A stretch of 64,000 nucleotides of DNA from Herbaspirillum sp. SJZ107 (GCF_006715485.1 NZ_VFNH01000001.1:248001-312000); one strand, 5' to 3'. Numbered from the stretch's first letter, positions 27,162 through 38,080 are shown. Notes: generated from the letters alone by a model not told the origin. Numbers and translations are program-made.

Positions 27162-28733
27162 ATGAAAACATCGAGACCCCTGGCCGGCCTGCTGCTGGCC
27201 GCCGCGCTGGGCAGCGCCACGGTGGCGAGCGCCGCCCCGGCCGCGCCCGGCGAGGCCGCCCTGAACGCCGCCAAGCACGCCGCCACCGCCTACCGCACCG
27301 ACGTGGTCGACCTGCTCGCCAAGCTGGTCAGCTACAACACGGTCGCCGACGACAAGGTCCCTTGCGACAAGAATCCGCGCCACGCCGAATTCAAGGCTTT
27401 CCTGAAAGGTGAAGCCGAACGCTTCGGCCTCGATGCCGCCGACCATGGCTGCGTGGTCGTGATCGGCCTCGGCCAGGGCGAAGAACGGGTCGGCCTGGTC
27501 GCGCACGGCGACGTGCAGCCGGTCGATCCCTCCAAATGGAAAAAGTCGCCGTTCGAGCTGGACCGCACCAGCGAACCCGGCAAGCTGCTGGCGCGTGGTG
27601 CCGAAGACGACAAGGGGCCGATCGCCACCGCGCTGTACGCGATGAAGTCGCTGAAGGACCTGCAGCTGCCGCTGTCCAAGCGCATCGAGCTCTATGTTTA
27701 CATGGCCGAGGAATCGGACTGGGGGCCGCTCGAGCAGTTCGTCAAGACGCACCCGCTGCCGCAGGTGAACATCACGCTCGACGCCGAATACCCCGCGGTG
27801 ACCGCCGAGAAGGGCTATGGCACGCTGGCCGTGACCCTGCCCAAGCCGGCGCTGCCGGCCGAGCCGGGCGGCCCCGTCATCAGCCAGTTCGGCGGCGGCT
27901 TCTTCGGCAGCCAGATCCCGGAAGATGCCCAGGCCACGATTGCCGATGCGACCCCGGCGCTGGAAGCCCAGATCCGCCAGCGCGGCGCGAAGCAGACCGG
28001 CATGCGCTACGGCTTCGAGTGGAAAGGGCAGGACCTGGTGGTGACGGCCAAGGGCGTGTCGGCCCACTCCTCGAAGCCGGAGGACGGCATCAACGCGATC
28101 AGCATGCTGGCCGATGCGCTGGCGGTGCACAGCTGGCCCGACGCCGGGGCCGGTGCCGCCGTCAATTTCCTCAACGAGATGGTCGGCACCGGCTACCTGG
28201 GCGAGAAGTTCGGCAACATCGCCTACCGCGATGCCTTCATGGGGCCGATGACCTTCGCCCCGACCGTGATCCGCCAGCATGCGGCCGCCACTGCGGCCAC
28301 CAGCGGCGCGCCAGCCGGCGCCGACGCCGCGGCGGGCGGCATCGAAGTCGCCATCAACATCCGCCGCCCGCAGGGCAAGACCGCGGAACAACTGACCAAC
28401 GAGATCAACGCCGCGCTGGCCCAGTGGCAGGGCGCGCATGGGGCGCCGGCCAACGTGAGCATGGAGATCGGCGATCCGTGGGTGCAGAAGGATGCGCCGC
28501 AGCTGCCGGTATTGATGAGCGTGTTTTCTTACTACACCGGCATCAAGGAGCCGAAACCGGTGGCGGTCGGCGGCGGCACCAATTCGCGCCTGTTCCCGCG
28601 CGCGGTCAGCTTCGGCCCGTCGATGCCGCGCACCGTGTACACCGGCCACTCGGAACACGAGTTCATCACGGTCAAGCAATTGCTGCTGAATCTGGAGATG
28701 TACACCGCCGTCATGGCCGAGCTGGCGAAGTAG
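27162..28733 (+). CDS. M20-family dipeptidase, exported
   Basis: A 523-residue metallopeptidase with a signal peptide cut after VASA. Zinc ligands of the M20 family are visible: His and Asp in LVAHGDVQPVDP, Asp in GAEDDKGP, Glu-Glu in YMAEESDWGP, Asp in TLDAEYP and a C-terminal His in GHSEHEFI. A dimerisation or lid domain is inserted in the middle, as in PepV-like dipeptidases. It should hydrolyse short peptides in the periplasm. A strong terminator follows 20 bases after the stop. Confidence 0.9.
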   Translation: MKTSRPLAGLLLAAALGSATVASAAPAAPGEAALNAAKHAATAYRTDVVDLLAKLVSYNTVADDKVPCDKNPRHAEFKAFLKGEAERFGLDAADHGCVVVIGLGQGEERVGLVAHGDVQPVDPSKWKKSPFELDRTSEPGKLLARGAEDDKGPIATALYAMKSLKDLQLPLSKRIELYVYMAEESDWGPLEQFVKTHPLPQVNITLDAEYPAVTAEKGYGTLAVTLPKPALPAEPGGPVISQFGGGFFGSQIPEDAQATIADATPALEAQIRQRGAKQTGMRYGFEWKGQDLVVTAKGVSAHSSKPEDGINAISMLADALAVHSWPDAGAGAAVNFLNEMVGTGYLGEKFGNIAYRDAFMGPMTFAPTVIRQHAAATAATSGAPAGADAAAGGIEVAINIRRPQGKTAEQLTNEINAALAQWQGAHGAPANVSMEIGDPWVQKDAPQLPVLMSVFSYYTGIKEPKPVAVGGGTNSRLFPRAVSFGPSMPRTVYTGHSEHEFITVKQLLLNLEMYTAVMAELAK

Positions 28734-28751
28734 GCGCCAGCCTTTCCAGAC

Positions 28752-28778
28752 AGCCCGGCCCGTGCCGGGCTTTTTTTT
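28752..28778 (+). terminator. Rho-independent terminator of the dipeptidase gene
   Basis: AGCCCGGC-CCGT-GCCGGGCT forms a strong hairpin followed by an uninterrupted run of T. It ends the M20 dipeptidase transcript. Confidence 0.9.
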
Positions 28779-29110
28779 GCACTGCAGCAGCGCCATTGGC
28801 CGGGAAGGGCGCCGCGACACGCGCTCACGATCTGGAGCACAGTCTGGGGCGTAGGAGAATGTCTCGCCAAAACCAGCGAATTGTTCTCAGAATTCTGTAG
28901 GCATCTGCCTACGGCAGGCCTGGTTTCATAGGGAAACCTGACTGCGATCACGTCCTTTCCCTAGGAGAGAAAGCAGGCGCAGCAAACTGCCGTGCGCGAC
29001 GGCGGCGCACCCCAGTTGACCACCGGAAAATCGAGTGCTTCCTGCAAGAAAATGTGGCGAAAACTGCATGTTAGGATCGGTCCCTGACTTTGATTTCGCT
29101 ACCGGAAGTC
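28779..29110 (+). other. Gene-free stretch ahead of galT with several short inverted repeats
   Basis: No credible coding sequence. Three small hairpins can be drawn in a row: GCCT-ACGGC-AGGC near 28909-28921, GGTTTC-ATAGG-GAAACC (28924-28940) and CTTTC-(9)-GAAAG (28957-28975). Near the 3' end TGTTAGGAT (around 29069-29077) could be an extended -10 element for galT. I do not recognise a known riboswitch or RNA family. Confidence 0.4.
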
Positions 29111-30244
29111 ATGCGGAAAAATCCGCGTGACGCTCGACATGAATATGCTATGCATAGCCAAGAACTCGTAAAGCCTGACGGACGACAACTTACGCTGTAC
29201 AGCAATCGGCCGATCCCGGACGGGATGGCCGCGCCGAGTCCATTTCCGGAGCCGCAACACCCCAATCCGCACCTGCGCTGGCATCCGCTGCGCGGCGAAT
29301 GGGTCGCCTATGCGGCCTTCCGCCAGAACCGCACTTACCAGCCGCCGCCCCAGTACAACCCGCTGGCACCGACCGTCGACGCGCAGCACCCGACCGAGAT
29401 CCCGGCCGGCGCATACGAGATCGCCGTGTTCGAGAACCGCTTCCCGTCGCTGGCATTGGATGCGCACGATCCGCCGGCGCTGACGGTGCCGAGCGCACCC
29501 GCCAACGGCCAGTGCGAGGTGGTGGTGTTCACGCAGGACCCGAAGACGCCGCTGGCACGGCTGCCGCTGTCGCGCATCGAGCTGCTGCTGAAGGTGTGGG
29601 GCGACCGCACCCGCCGGCTGCAGGGCAAGAGCCATATCCAGTACGTGCTGGCGTTCGAGAACCGCGGCGCCGAGGTCGGCGTCACGCTGCACCATCCGCA
29701 CGGCCAGCTGTATGCCTATCCCTTCGTGCCGCCGGTGCCGGCGCGCATGCTGGCGCAGGAGCGCGAGTATTACCTGCAGCACGGTGCCAGCCTGCTGTGC
29801 GACATGGCGCGCGACGAAGCCGCCGACGGCAAGCGCGTGCTGTACCAGGACGACTATGCGATCGCCTTCGTGCCGGCCTGCGCGCGCTATCCGTATGAAG
29901 TGTGGGTGATGCCGATTGCGCCGTGCAAGGATTTCGCCGCGCTCACGCCGCCGCAGTCCGAGAGCCTGGCGCGCGCGCTGAAGACCGTGCTGCTGAAGTT
30001 CGACAGCCTGTGGGACCGCCCGTTTCCCTACCTGATGTGCTGGTACCAGGCGCCGCTGGATGGCGCCGACCACCCGGAAACCCAGCTGCACGCCCAGTTC
30101 TACCCGCCTTACCGCACCCGCGACCGCCTGAAACACCTGGCCGGCACCGAGCTCGGCGCCGGCATGGTCGCGATGGACGTGCTGCCCGAAACCACGGCTT
30201 ACGAATTGCAGCAGGTCGAGATCAACCTGGAGGATGGCGCATGA
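29111..30244 (+). CDS. galT: Galactose-1-phosphate uridylyltransferase
   Basis: A 377-residue Leloir-pathway enzyme exchanging UMP between UDP-glucose and galactose-1-phosphate. Family signatures are RWHPLRGEWVAYAAFRQNR near residue 60 and the nucleophile region GVTLHHPHGQLYAYPF (His-Pro-His, near residue 195). ATG 29111 has GGAAG just upstream; ATG 29150 (MHSQEL) would be a shorter alternative, and a TTG at 29090 is less likely. First gene of a galactose operon, overlapping the next by four bases. Confidence 0.93.
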   Translation: MRKNPRDARHEYAMHSQELVKPDGRQLTLYSNRPIPDGMAAPSPFPEPQHPNPHLRWHPLRGEWVAYAAFRQNRTYQPPPQYNPLAPTVDAQHPTEIPAGAYEIAVFENRFPSLALDAHDPPALTVPSAPANGQCEVVVFTQDPKTPLARLPLSRIELLLKVWGDRTRRLQGKSHIQYVLAFENRGAEVGVTLHHPHGQLYAYPFVPPVPARMLAQEREYYLQHGASLLCDMARDEAADGKRVLYQDDYAIAFVPACARYPYEVWVMPIAPCKDFAALTPPQSESLARALKTVLLKFDSLWDRPFPYLMCWYQAPLDGADHPETQLHAQFYPPYRTRDRLKHLAGTELGAGMVAMDVLPETTAYELQQVEINLEDGA

Positions 30245-31341
30245 CGATCGACTCGACACCCGATGTGCGCGCTGGCGAAGTGGCGGCCAAGCTGGCGCTG
30301 CTGCGCGAGACGCTGGCCCAGAGCGGCGCGGGCGCGATCCGCCTGCGCGGCCTCGACTGGGTATCCTGGGTCACCGCCGGCGGCGACGCCTCGGTGCAGC
30401 TGGCCCTCGACAGCGGCGCCGCCGAGGTGCTGGTCACGCGCGACGACGCCGTGATCCTGACCGACGAGATCGAGGGCGAGCGCCTGCGCCAGGAGCAGGT
30501 GCCGCCCGGCTTCACATACCACATCGCGCCCTGGGCCGAGGTCGAGCTGCGCGAGACCTACGTGCTGGGCGCGGCGGCCGGCGGCGCGGTGCTGACCGAC
30601 CGCCCGAACCACGTCGACCAACCGCTGCCGGCCAGCCTGCGCCTGCGCCGCATGGTGCTGGGCGACGCCGAGCAGGCACGCTATCGCGCGCTCGGGCGGG
30701 ACGCGGCGGCGGCGGTGGGCGAGGTGCTGCGCGCCGCCCGGCCCGAGTGGACCGAGTTCCAGCTGGCGGGTGCCGCGGCGCAGGCCCTGTGGGCGCGCGG
30801 CATCCAGCCGGCCGCGGTGCTGGCGGCGGGCGAACGGCGGCTGCCGCTGTTCTGCCATGCGGCGCCGACGCACGAGCGCCTCGGCGGACGCGCTTCGCTG
30901 CAGGTGTGCGCGCGCCGCCACGGCCTGTACGCCAACCTGACGCGCTCGCTCAGCTTTGGGCCGGCGCCGGCCGGGCAAACCGAGCTGCTGCAGGTGGAAG
31001 CCACCGGCCTGGACGCGGTCCGCCCCGGCAACTCGCTGGCCGCGGTCTACCACGCCCTCGATGCGGCCTACCGCCACGCCAACCGGCCGGAGGCGATGCG
31101 CCTGCACCACCAGGGCGGCATCACCGGCTACGCGGCGCGCGAGATCGTCGCCACCCCCAGCACCGCGACCGGGCTGGAAACCGGCATGGCCCTGGCCTTC
31201 AATCCGGGCTTTGCCGGCATCAAGATCGAAGACACCTTCCTGCTGGGCGCAGGCGGCCTGGAAAACCTGACGCTGGATCCGCACTGGCCCAGCGCCACGG
31301 TGCAGGGCCGCGTGCGTCCGCTCTGGCTGGAGAACCCATGA
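30241..31341 (+). CDS. M24-family peptidase-like protein lacking most metal ligands
   Basis: A 366-residue protein with the two-domain layout of creatinase/prolidase (pita-bread) proteins: N-terminal part to about 140, C-terminal M24 domain after. The M24 metal ligands are largely gone. The segment that normally holds two aspartates reads VCARRHGLYANLTRS, and the EPG motif reads FNPG; Glu survives in KIEDTFLL and a His in HHQGGITGY. So it is probably a metal-free hydrolase (creatinase itself is metal-free) or a non-catalytic protein. It sits inside the galactose operon, overlapping galT by four bases and one base before galK. Role in galactose metabolism unknown. Confidence 0.75.
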   Translation: MTIDSTPDVRAGEVAAKLALLRETLAQSGAGAIRLRGLDWVSWVTAGGDASVQLALDSGAAEVLVTRDDAVILTDEIEGERLRQEQVPPGFTYHIAPWAEVELRETYVLGAAAGGAVLTDRPNHVDQPLPASLRLRRMVLGDAEQARYRALGRDAAAAVGEVLRAARPEWTEFQLAGAAAQALWARGIQPAAVLAAGERRLPLFCHAAPTHERLGGRASLQVCARRHGLYANLTRSLSFGPAPAGQTELLQVEATGLDAVRPGNSLAAVYHALDAAYRHANRPEAMRLHHQGGITGYAAREIVATPSTATGLETGMALAFNPGFAGIKIEDTFLLGAGGLENLTLDPHWPSATVQGRVRPLWLENP

Positions 31342-31342
31342 C

Positions 31343-32433
31343 ATGAACAGTCCCGAGACCTTTTTCGGCGGCGCCCCCGAGGCGCTCGCAGCGGCCCCAG
31401 GCCGCGTCAACCTGCTGGGCGAGCACACCGACTACAACGACGGTTTCATGCTGCCGGTGGCGACCCCGCAGCAGACCGAGGTCGCGCTGGCGCGCAGCAT
31501 CGACGACCAGCACCACCTGTATTCGGACACGCTGGACGGCAACGTCACCTTCGCCGCCAGGGGCGGCAGCGCACCGCAGGGCTTCGGCAGCTATATCGAG
31601 GGCTGCATCCGGCTGGTGGAAGCCATGGGCGTCGCCATTCCGCCGCTGCGCTTCTACGTGACCACCAACCTGGCGGTCGGCTCCGGCCTGTCGTCCTCGG
31701 CCGCGCTGGAAGTGGCGACGCTGCGCGCGCTGCGCCAGTTGCTCTGCTTCGCACTGGACGACGTCAAGCTGGCCCAGATCGCCCAGCGCGCCGAGATCGA
31801 CTATGCGCGCGTGAACTGCGGGATCATGGACCAGATGGCGTCCAGCCTGTGCGACGAGCGCAACATGCTGTTCATCGACGCGCGCACGCTCGAACACCGC
31901 CTGGTCGGGCTGCCGCCGGATACCGAACTGATCGTGGTCGATTCGGGCGTGCCGCGCACGCTGGCGGCCAGCAAGTACAACGAACGGCGCGCCGAGTGCG
32001 AGGAAGCCTCGCGCAAGCTCGGCGTGCGGGCGCTGCGCGACGTCAGCGATCCCGAGGCCGTGGAGACGCTGCCCGATCCGCTGCGCCGCCGCGCGCGCCA
32101 CGTGGTGCAGGAAAACCTGCGCGTGCTGGAAGCGGCAGAGGGCGTGTCGGCCGAACGTTTCGGCGCACTGATGAACGCGTCGCACGACAGCCTGCGCGAC
32201 GACTACGAAGTTTCGATTCCCGAGCTCGACCAGCTGGTGGACGCACTGCGCGCCGCCCCGGGCGTGCTCGGCGCACGCCTGACGGGAGCGGGATTCGGCG
32301 GGGCCACGGTTGCACTGTGCCGCGCCGGCTCGGCCCGTGAGGCGGCACAGGCAGCACTTTCTACCTACAACAAAGCAGGAGGCCAGGGAAGCATCCTGAT
32401 CCCGGTCTCGACCCAAAGAAAGGAACAACAATA

Positions 32434-32434
<1 letters not shown>
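31343..32434 (+). CDS. galK: Galactokinase
   Basis: A 363-residue GHMP kinase phosphorylating galactose with ATP. It has the galactokinase signature GRVNLLGEHTDYNDGFMLP, the phosphate-binding loop VGSGLSSSAALEVATLRAL and the C-terminal LTGAGFGGATVAL. GGAGAACCC lies before ATG 31343. With galT it provides the Leloir pathway; no galE or galM is present in the window. Its stop overlaps the next start (TAATG). Confidence 0.95.
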
Positions 32435-34242
<1,808 letters not shown>

Positions 34243-34416
34243 AGCGTTCCACGGAGCTCGCCATGACGTAGTCCTGCGCCACCGGCGGCGGCCCGCCGCC
34301 GATGGCGCCTACCTGTCGCGAAGGAGTATCCGCAAGAAACGCCGGTGGTCGGCCGCAGTACTGCAATGTTTTTTCGATCAACCGACCGCCCGTAGTGGGC
34401 GAATCAAGGAGTTATC

Positions 34417-35673
34417 ATGACCACGATCGTCGTTTTCAGCCACCTGCGCTGGGATTTCGTCTTCCAGCGGCCGCAGCACCTGCTGTCGCGGCTGGCCCAG
34501 CATTATCCGATCCTGTTTGTCGAGGAACCGGAATACGATGACGGCGCTCCGTTCATGCAACGATCCAGTCCGGCTCCCAATGTCACCGTTTGCCGCGCGC
34601 ACACCCCGATCCATGGCGCCGGCTTCCACGACGAGCAGCTGCGCCTGCTGCAACCGATGGTCGCGCAGCTGGCACCACCAGGAGAGGACGTGATCGCCTG
34701 GTTCTATACGCCGATGGCGCTGCCGCTGCTGCAGGCCTTGCAGCCGTCCCTGGTGGTCTACGACTGCATGGACGAGCTGGCATCGTTCAAGAACCCGCCG
34801 AAACAGCTGCTGCAGCGCGAAAGCGCGCTGCTCAATACGGCCGACCTGGTGTTCGCCGGCGGCCCCAGCCTGTACGAAGCCAAGAAGAACCGCCACCCGA
34901 GCGTACACTGCTTCCCTAGCAGCGTCGACGTGGTCCATTTCCAGCAGGCGCTCGACCGCGAGCGCGTGCACCCGCAACAGGCGGACATTCCGCATCCGCG
35001 CCTGGGCTTCTACGGCGTGCTGGACGAACGTTTCGATCCGGAGCTGGTCGGCGAAGTGGCCGATGCCCATCCGGAATGGCAGATCGTGCTGGCCGGTCCG
35101 GTGGTCAAGATCGATCCCGAACGCCTGCCGAAGCGCGCCAACATCCATTACCTGGGCCAGCAGCCGTACACGGCGCTGCCCGACCTGCTGGCCGGCTGGG
35201 ACGTGTGCCTGATGCCGTTCGCCATCAATGAAGCGACCAAGTTCATCAGCCCGACCAAGGTGCTGGAATACATGGCGGCCCAGCTGCCGATCGTGAGCAC
35301 GCCGATCGCCGACGTCGCCAATCCCTACGGCCACGTGGTCGCCATCGCGTCCTCGGCCCAGGAATTCATCGCCGCCTGCGAAGCCGCGCTGGCGCAGACG
35401 CCTGAACAGCGCCGCCACATGGTCGAGGCCATGCTGGCAGTGGTCGCCGCCACATCCTGGGACAACACCGCCAAGCGGATGGCCGAGCTGCTGGAATCGG
35501 CGCCCCCACGTGCCAATGCCGCTGCGGATGCCGGCATCAACGCAGGCACGAGCGCCGGCACGGCAGGTGTGGCGCCGGCTGCCGGCGTGGTCCGGGTGGC
35601 GATGCCGGGGGCTGCCGGTGCCGCCGCTGCGTCCGGCACGGCCGCGGCCAAGGCGGCGCCGCGGCGCGCTTGA
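34417..35673 (+). CDS. Glycosyltransferase of the GT-B fold
   Basis: A 418-residue protein. The N-terminus MTTIVVFSHLRWDFVFQRPQHLLSRLA is a known start of exopolysaccharide-type transferases, often seen near UDP-galactopyranose mutase. The C-terminal Rossmann half has YMAAQLPIVSTPIADV, typical of nucleotide-sugar binding. The last 55 residues are Ala/Gly-rich low complexity. AAGGAG precedes the ATG. It lies 174 bases after the galactose operon and may use UDP-galactose made there, but this is only proximity. Donor and acceptor unknown. Confidence 0.78.
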   Translation: MTTIVVFSHLRWDFVFQRPQHLLSRLAQHYPILFVEEPEYDDGAPFMQRSSPAPNVTVCRAHTPIHGAGFHDEQLRLLQPMVAQLAPPGEDVIAWFYTPMALPLLQALQPSLVVYDCMDELASFKNPPKQLLQRESALLNTADLVFAGGPSLYEAKKNRHPSVHCFPSSVDVVHFQQALDRERVHPQQADIPHPRLGFYGVLDERFDPELVGEVADAHPEWQIVLAGPVVKIDPERLPKRANIHYLGQQPYTALPDLLAGWDVCLMPFAINEATKFISPTKVLEYMAAQLPIVSTPIADVANPYGHVVAIASSAQEFIAACEAALAQTPEQRRHMVEAMLAVVAATSWDNTAKRMAELLESAPPRANAAADAGINAGTSAGTAGVAPAAGVVRVAMPGAAGAAAASGTAAAKAAPRRA

Positions 35674-35701
35674 GGTCTGCAGGACCCGGCGCGCGTGCCC
35701 A

Positions 35702-35740
35702 CATACCGGCCTGCAGTGGCTTCCACCGCAGGCCGGTATG
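35702..35740. repeat. Long perfect hairpin between convergent genes
   Basis: CATACCGGCCTGC (35702-35714) is exactly inverted at 35728-35740 with a 13-base loop. There is no T run on either side. Its place between the convergent glycosyltransferase and lipoprotein genes suggests a transcription barrier for one or both. Confidence 0.55.
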
Positions 35741-35824
35741 CCGTCGACTCAGTTTGCTGGGGCTGTTTCCGACCGTTTCCGGCTTGGCCGGGCTGTGTTC
35801 GACTTGGTCTGGCGCTGCCGGCAC

Positions 35825-36577
35825 TCAGTGCTGGATGACGCCGCCGCTCAGCGACACGCGGTCGCCGCTGCGGAAGTCCGGCGTGGACGACTGGCTGATC
35901 ACCTGGGTGCTGCCGTCATCCATGTGCAGGGTCACGCGGTAGGTGCGGTCGCTGCCGGACGAGCTGGCAGTGCTGCCGCCCGAGCTGCTGCCCAGGGCCG
36001 ACGAGGCGCCGGAAGTGCCTTCGGTGGTGCCGGCGCTGCCCTGGCCGGGCACGACTTCGATTGCCGCGACGGTGGCGTTCGGGCTGGCGCTGGGGGCAAT
36101 GGCGGCACTGCCGCCGGTGGTGCCGGCGGCGCCCGTCATGCCGCTGCCGGTGGTGGCGCTCTGGTCGGTGCCGGTGCCGGAACCGGAGGTGCCCGAGGTG
36201 CCCGAGGTGCCGGAGCTGCCGCTGCCCGAGCTGCCGGAACTGCCGGAACTGCCCGAGGTGCCTGAACCCGACTGGTCGTAGCCGGAGCTGCTGCCGCTGC
36301 CGCCGCCGGTGCTGCCCGAACCTGCGCTGCCCGAGCTGCTGGTGCCGCCGCCCCAGCCGGCCGAGCCGCTGGTGCCGGTGCCGGCACCGGTACCGGACAT
36401 GCCGCCGGCCGAGCCGCCTGCGCCGGTGCTGCCGGCGCTGCTGCTGCTACCGGTGGCGCTGCTGCTTTCGGTGCCGGTGGTGCCACTGTCGCCGCCGCGC
36501 ATGGAACTGCACGCGGACAGGCCGAATGCCATTGCCAGCAAGCCCGTCAGTAACACACTCTGGTGTTTTCGCTTCAT
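35825..36577 (-). CDS. Ser/Gly/Thr-rich low-complexity lipoprotein
   Basis: A 250-residue protein with a lipoprotein signal (LLAMAFGLSAC, lipidated Cys23). Residues about 24-200 are almost only Gly, Ser, Thr and Ala with no aromatic core, so this part is likely disordered. The last 45 residues form a compact conserved-looking unit, YRVTLHMDDGSTQVI then SGDRVSLSGGVIQ, which recalls the C-terminal barrel of SlyB/Pcp-type outer-membrane lipoproteins. It may be an envelope protein whose long linker spans the periplasm or surface. Function unknown. Confidence 0.75.
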   Translation of the reverse strand: MKRKHQSVLLTGLLAMAFGLSACSSMRGGDSGTTGTESSSATGSSSSAGSTGAGGSAGGMSGTGAGTGTSGSAGWGGGTSSSGSAGSGSTGGGSGSSSGYDQSGSGTSGSSGSSGSSGSGSSGTSGTSGTSGSGTGTDQSATTGSGMTGAAGTTGGSAAIAPSASPNATVAAIEVVPGQGSAGTTEGTSGASSALGSSSGGSTASSSGSDRTYRVTLHMDDGSTQVISQSSTPDFRSGDRVSLSGGVIQH

Positions 36578-36757
36578 GTTCGACTCCTTTATGGAACGGT
36601 ATCAGGGTAAGAGCGCGTTGCGCTCTGAGTGCGTGACGATGCCGCGTGCCACTCGGGTAAGAGGCATGTTTGGTATCCGCGTTCCAGCTGACTCGGGTTG
36701 AACATGAGCCACGTCAAAGACGCAGCCCGTCCGGGGGAGATTCCGGCAAGGCTGCGC

Positions 36758-37159
36758 CTAGCGTTTCGCCGCCGTCACGGTTTTCGGCAGCAGCAGGCAC
36801 AGCAGGCCGGTAATGACGATGGCGGCCGTGCAGTCGACGGCCCAGTCATGGACCTTGGCGCCGCGGTAGGGGAAGAAACTCTGGATGAACTCGTCGCCGG
36901 CGCCCATGACGGCCACCGCCAGCACGGCCTTGACGGCGCGCGCAGGCATGCTGCCGCTGCTGCCTAGGAACCACAGGGCGGCGAGCACCGCGTACGCGAT
37001 CGAATGCAGGACTGCGCCCGACGCATAGTGGCCAATGTCGGCGCGGGCGCCCGGCAGGTTGCCGATGACCACGATGGCCAGGTACATGAGGATGGCGCAA
37101 GCCATGAGGAGCAGGCGCAGCCTGGGGTGTTGGAGGAGGGTGGACAGGACAGCGGTCAT
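36758..37159 (-). CDS. VanZ-like membrane protein
   Basis: A 133-residue membrane protein with about four hydrophobic helices. The motif AGDEFIQSFFPYRGAKVHDWAVD matches the VanZ family, named after a teicoplanin-resistance protein but widespread with unknown function. Single gene between the lipoprotein and a small cysteine protein. Confidence 0.8.
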   Translation of the reverse strand: MTAVLSTLLQHPRLRLLLMACAILMYLAIVVIGNLPGARADIGHYASGAVLHSIAYAVLAALWFLGSSGSMPARAVKAVLAVAVMGAGDEFIQSFFPYRGAKVHDWAVDCTAAIVITGLLCLLLPKTVTAAKR

Positions 37160-37314
37160 GGCAAGCCGGAAGATAAAAGGCTTACCTTACCATGAGGCAT
37201 GGTGACGTGCAGCGCAGCGGCTGCGGCAGCGGGACAGCGCGGTATCCGCCCTGCTGGTCCGGCGTGCCGTTGTGCGGACGTCGGCCGAGGGCGCAACCTG
37301 GAGGCAGTGCGGCG

Positions 37315-37635
37315 TCAGATCGTGAGCGCCGGGGTGCCGTTGGGATAGTGGGCGTCGAAACAGCTGGTGCAGTCCGCGCAGAACAGGTGAGCGATGCGCA
37401 CCGATGACTGGCGCAGCACGAGCTTGAGGTGGCCGCTCTGGCATTTTGGGCAGAACTCCCGGACGCTGCCGAAAGTCAGTACGTGAAGGGGCTGGCCTTC
37501 ATCGTCAACATGGTCGACCACCAGGCGCGGGTTGAGCTCGCTGAGGACCAGGGTGTCGTCCGGCTCGTTGCGGCGCTGGCGCAGGGTGGGTGTGACATGC
37601 TGCTGGGGTGGCGACATCGTTTCGCGTAAAGTCAT
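37315..37635 (-). CDS. Small zinc-ribbon-like protein
   Basis: A 106-residue protein with two CxxC knuckles, FCPKCQSGH and FCADCTSC, about 25 residues apart, a typical zinc ribbon. The N-terminal half (VLSELNPRLVVDHVDDEGQ) is unlike anything I recognise. Start taken at ATG 37635 (MTLRETM); the frame is open to 37704. Could bind nucleic acid or protein; function unknown. Confidence 0.65.
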   Translation of the reverse strand: MTLRETMSPPQQHVTPTLRQRRNEPDDTLVLSELNPRLVVDHVDDEGQPLHVLTFGSVREFCPKCQSGHLKLVLRQSSVRIAHLFCADCTSCFDAHYPNGTPALTI

Positions 37636-37841
37636 TGGACTGGCTCCATGTCTGATTGTCCAAGAGCCCCGGGCTTGCCCTGAAGCCTTGTCAGGTACTC
37701 TCATTCCCCACGTGAATTGTTTAGAAAACGCGAGGCGCGAAATTAATCATAGCGGAATCCCAAGATGGTTCAAGCCCATGGAAGCTTAATGCCGCCTTTC
37801 CTAGTGGGCGCTGCAACAAGGATACGGAACACGCACGGCAC

Positions 37842-37875
37842 AAAAAAAAGTGCCCGCCAACGGAGAGGCGGGCAC
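37842..37875 (-). terminator. Strong Rho-independent terminator
   Basis: On the minus strand GTGCCCGCC-(8)-GGCGGGCAC is followed by eight T. No minus-strand protein gene ends nearby: the next one upstream stops at 38238 and already has a terminator at 38081-38110. This supports an independent short transcript. Confidence 0.9.
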
Positions 37876-37978
37876 AACCCAAGATCGGGCCAAGAGACGC
37901 GGAAATCGGTGCGGTGTATCGCATCGGAATGCGTTACACCTTGCTGCGATCACGCATATCGGTTGCGTGTATGCAGGT
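37842..37978 (-). ncRNA. Candidate structured small RNA, about 137 nt
   Basis: On the minus strand a near-ideal -10 element TATACT (37985-37990) is followed, with no coding sequence between, by a perfect hairpin and T run (37842-37875). The transcript in between folds well on paper: GGTGTA...TACACC encloses CGCAT-TCCG-ATGCG (around 37913-37940), and ACGCA...TGCGT lies just before. The -35 is weak. I do not recognise an RNA family. Confidence 0.5.
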
Positions 37979-37984
37979 GAAGCC

Positions 37985-37990
37985 AGTATA
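37985..37990 (-). promoter_or_regulatory. Candidate -10 element of the small RNA
   Basis: TATACT on the minus strand matches TATAAT at five of six positions. No good -35 hexamer lies 16-18 bases upstream (CACGTT/CGTTCA region), so activator help or a weak promoter would be needed. Confidence 0.4.
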
Positions 37991-38080
37991 GGATGGGAAT
38001 GTGACTTGAACGTGACACAGCTCAAGCGAAATGCAATTGGCGGCGAACGATTGCAGTTGTGTCCGGTCGTGCGCTGAATG

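Noticed and set aside
30241..31341. Active Xaa-Pro aminopeptidase
   Set aside because: Three of the five M24 metal ligands are replaced, so a standard metallopeptidase activity is unlikely.
34243..34416. Possible small gene or terminator between the GH2 and glycosyltransferase genes
   Set aside because: Short frames overlap without ribosome sites. GC-rich inverted stretches exist, and a T run near 34370 is not preceded by a usable hairpin.
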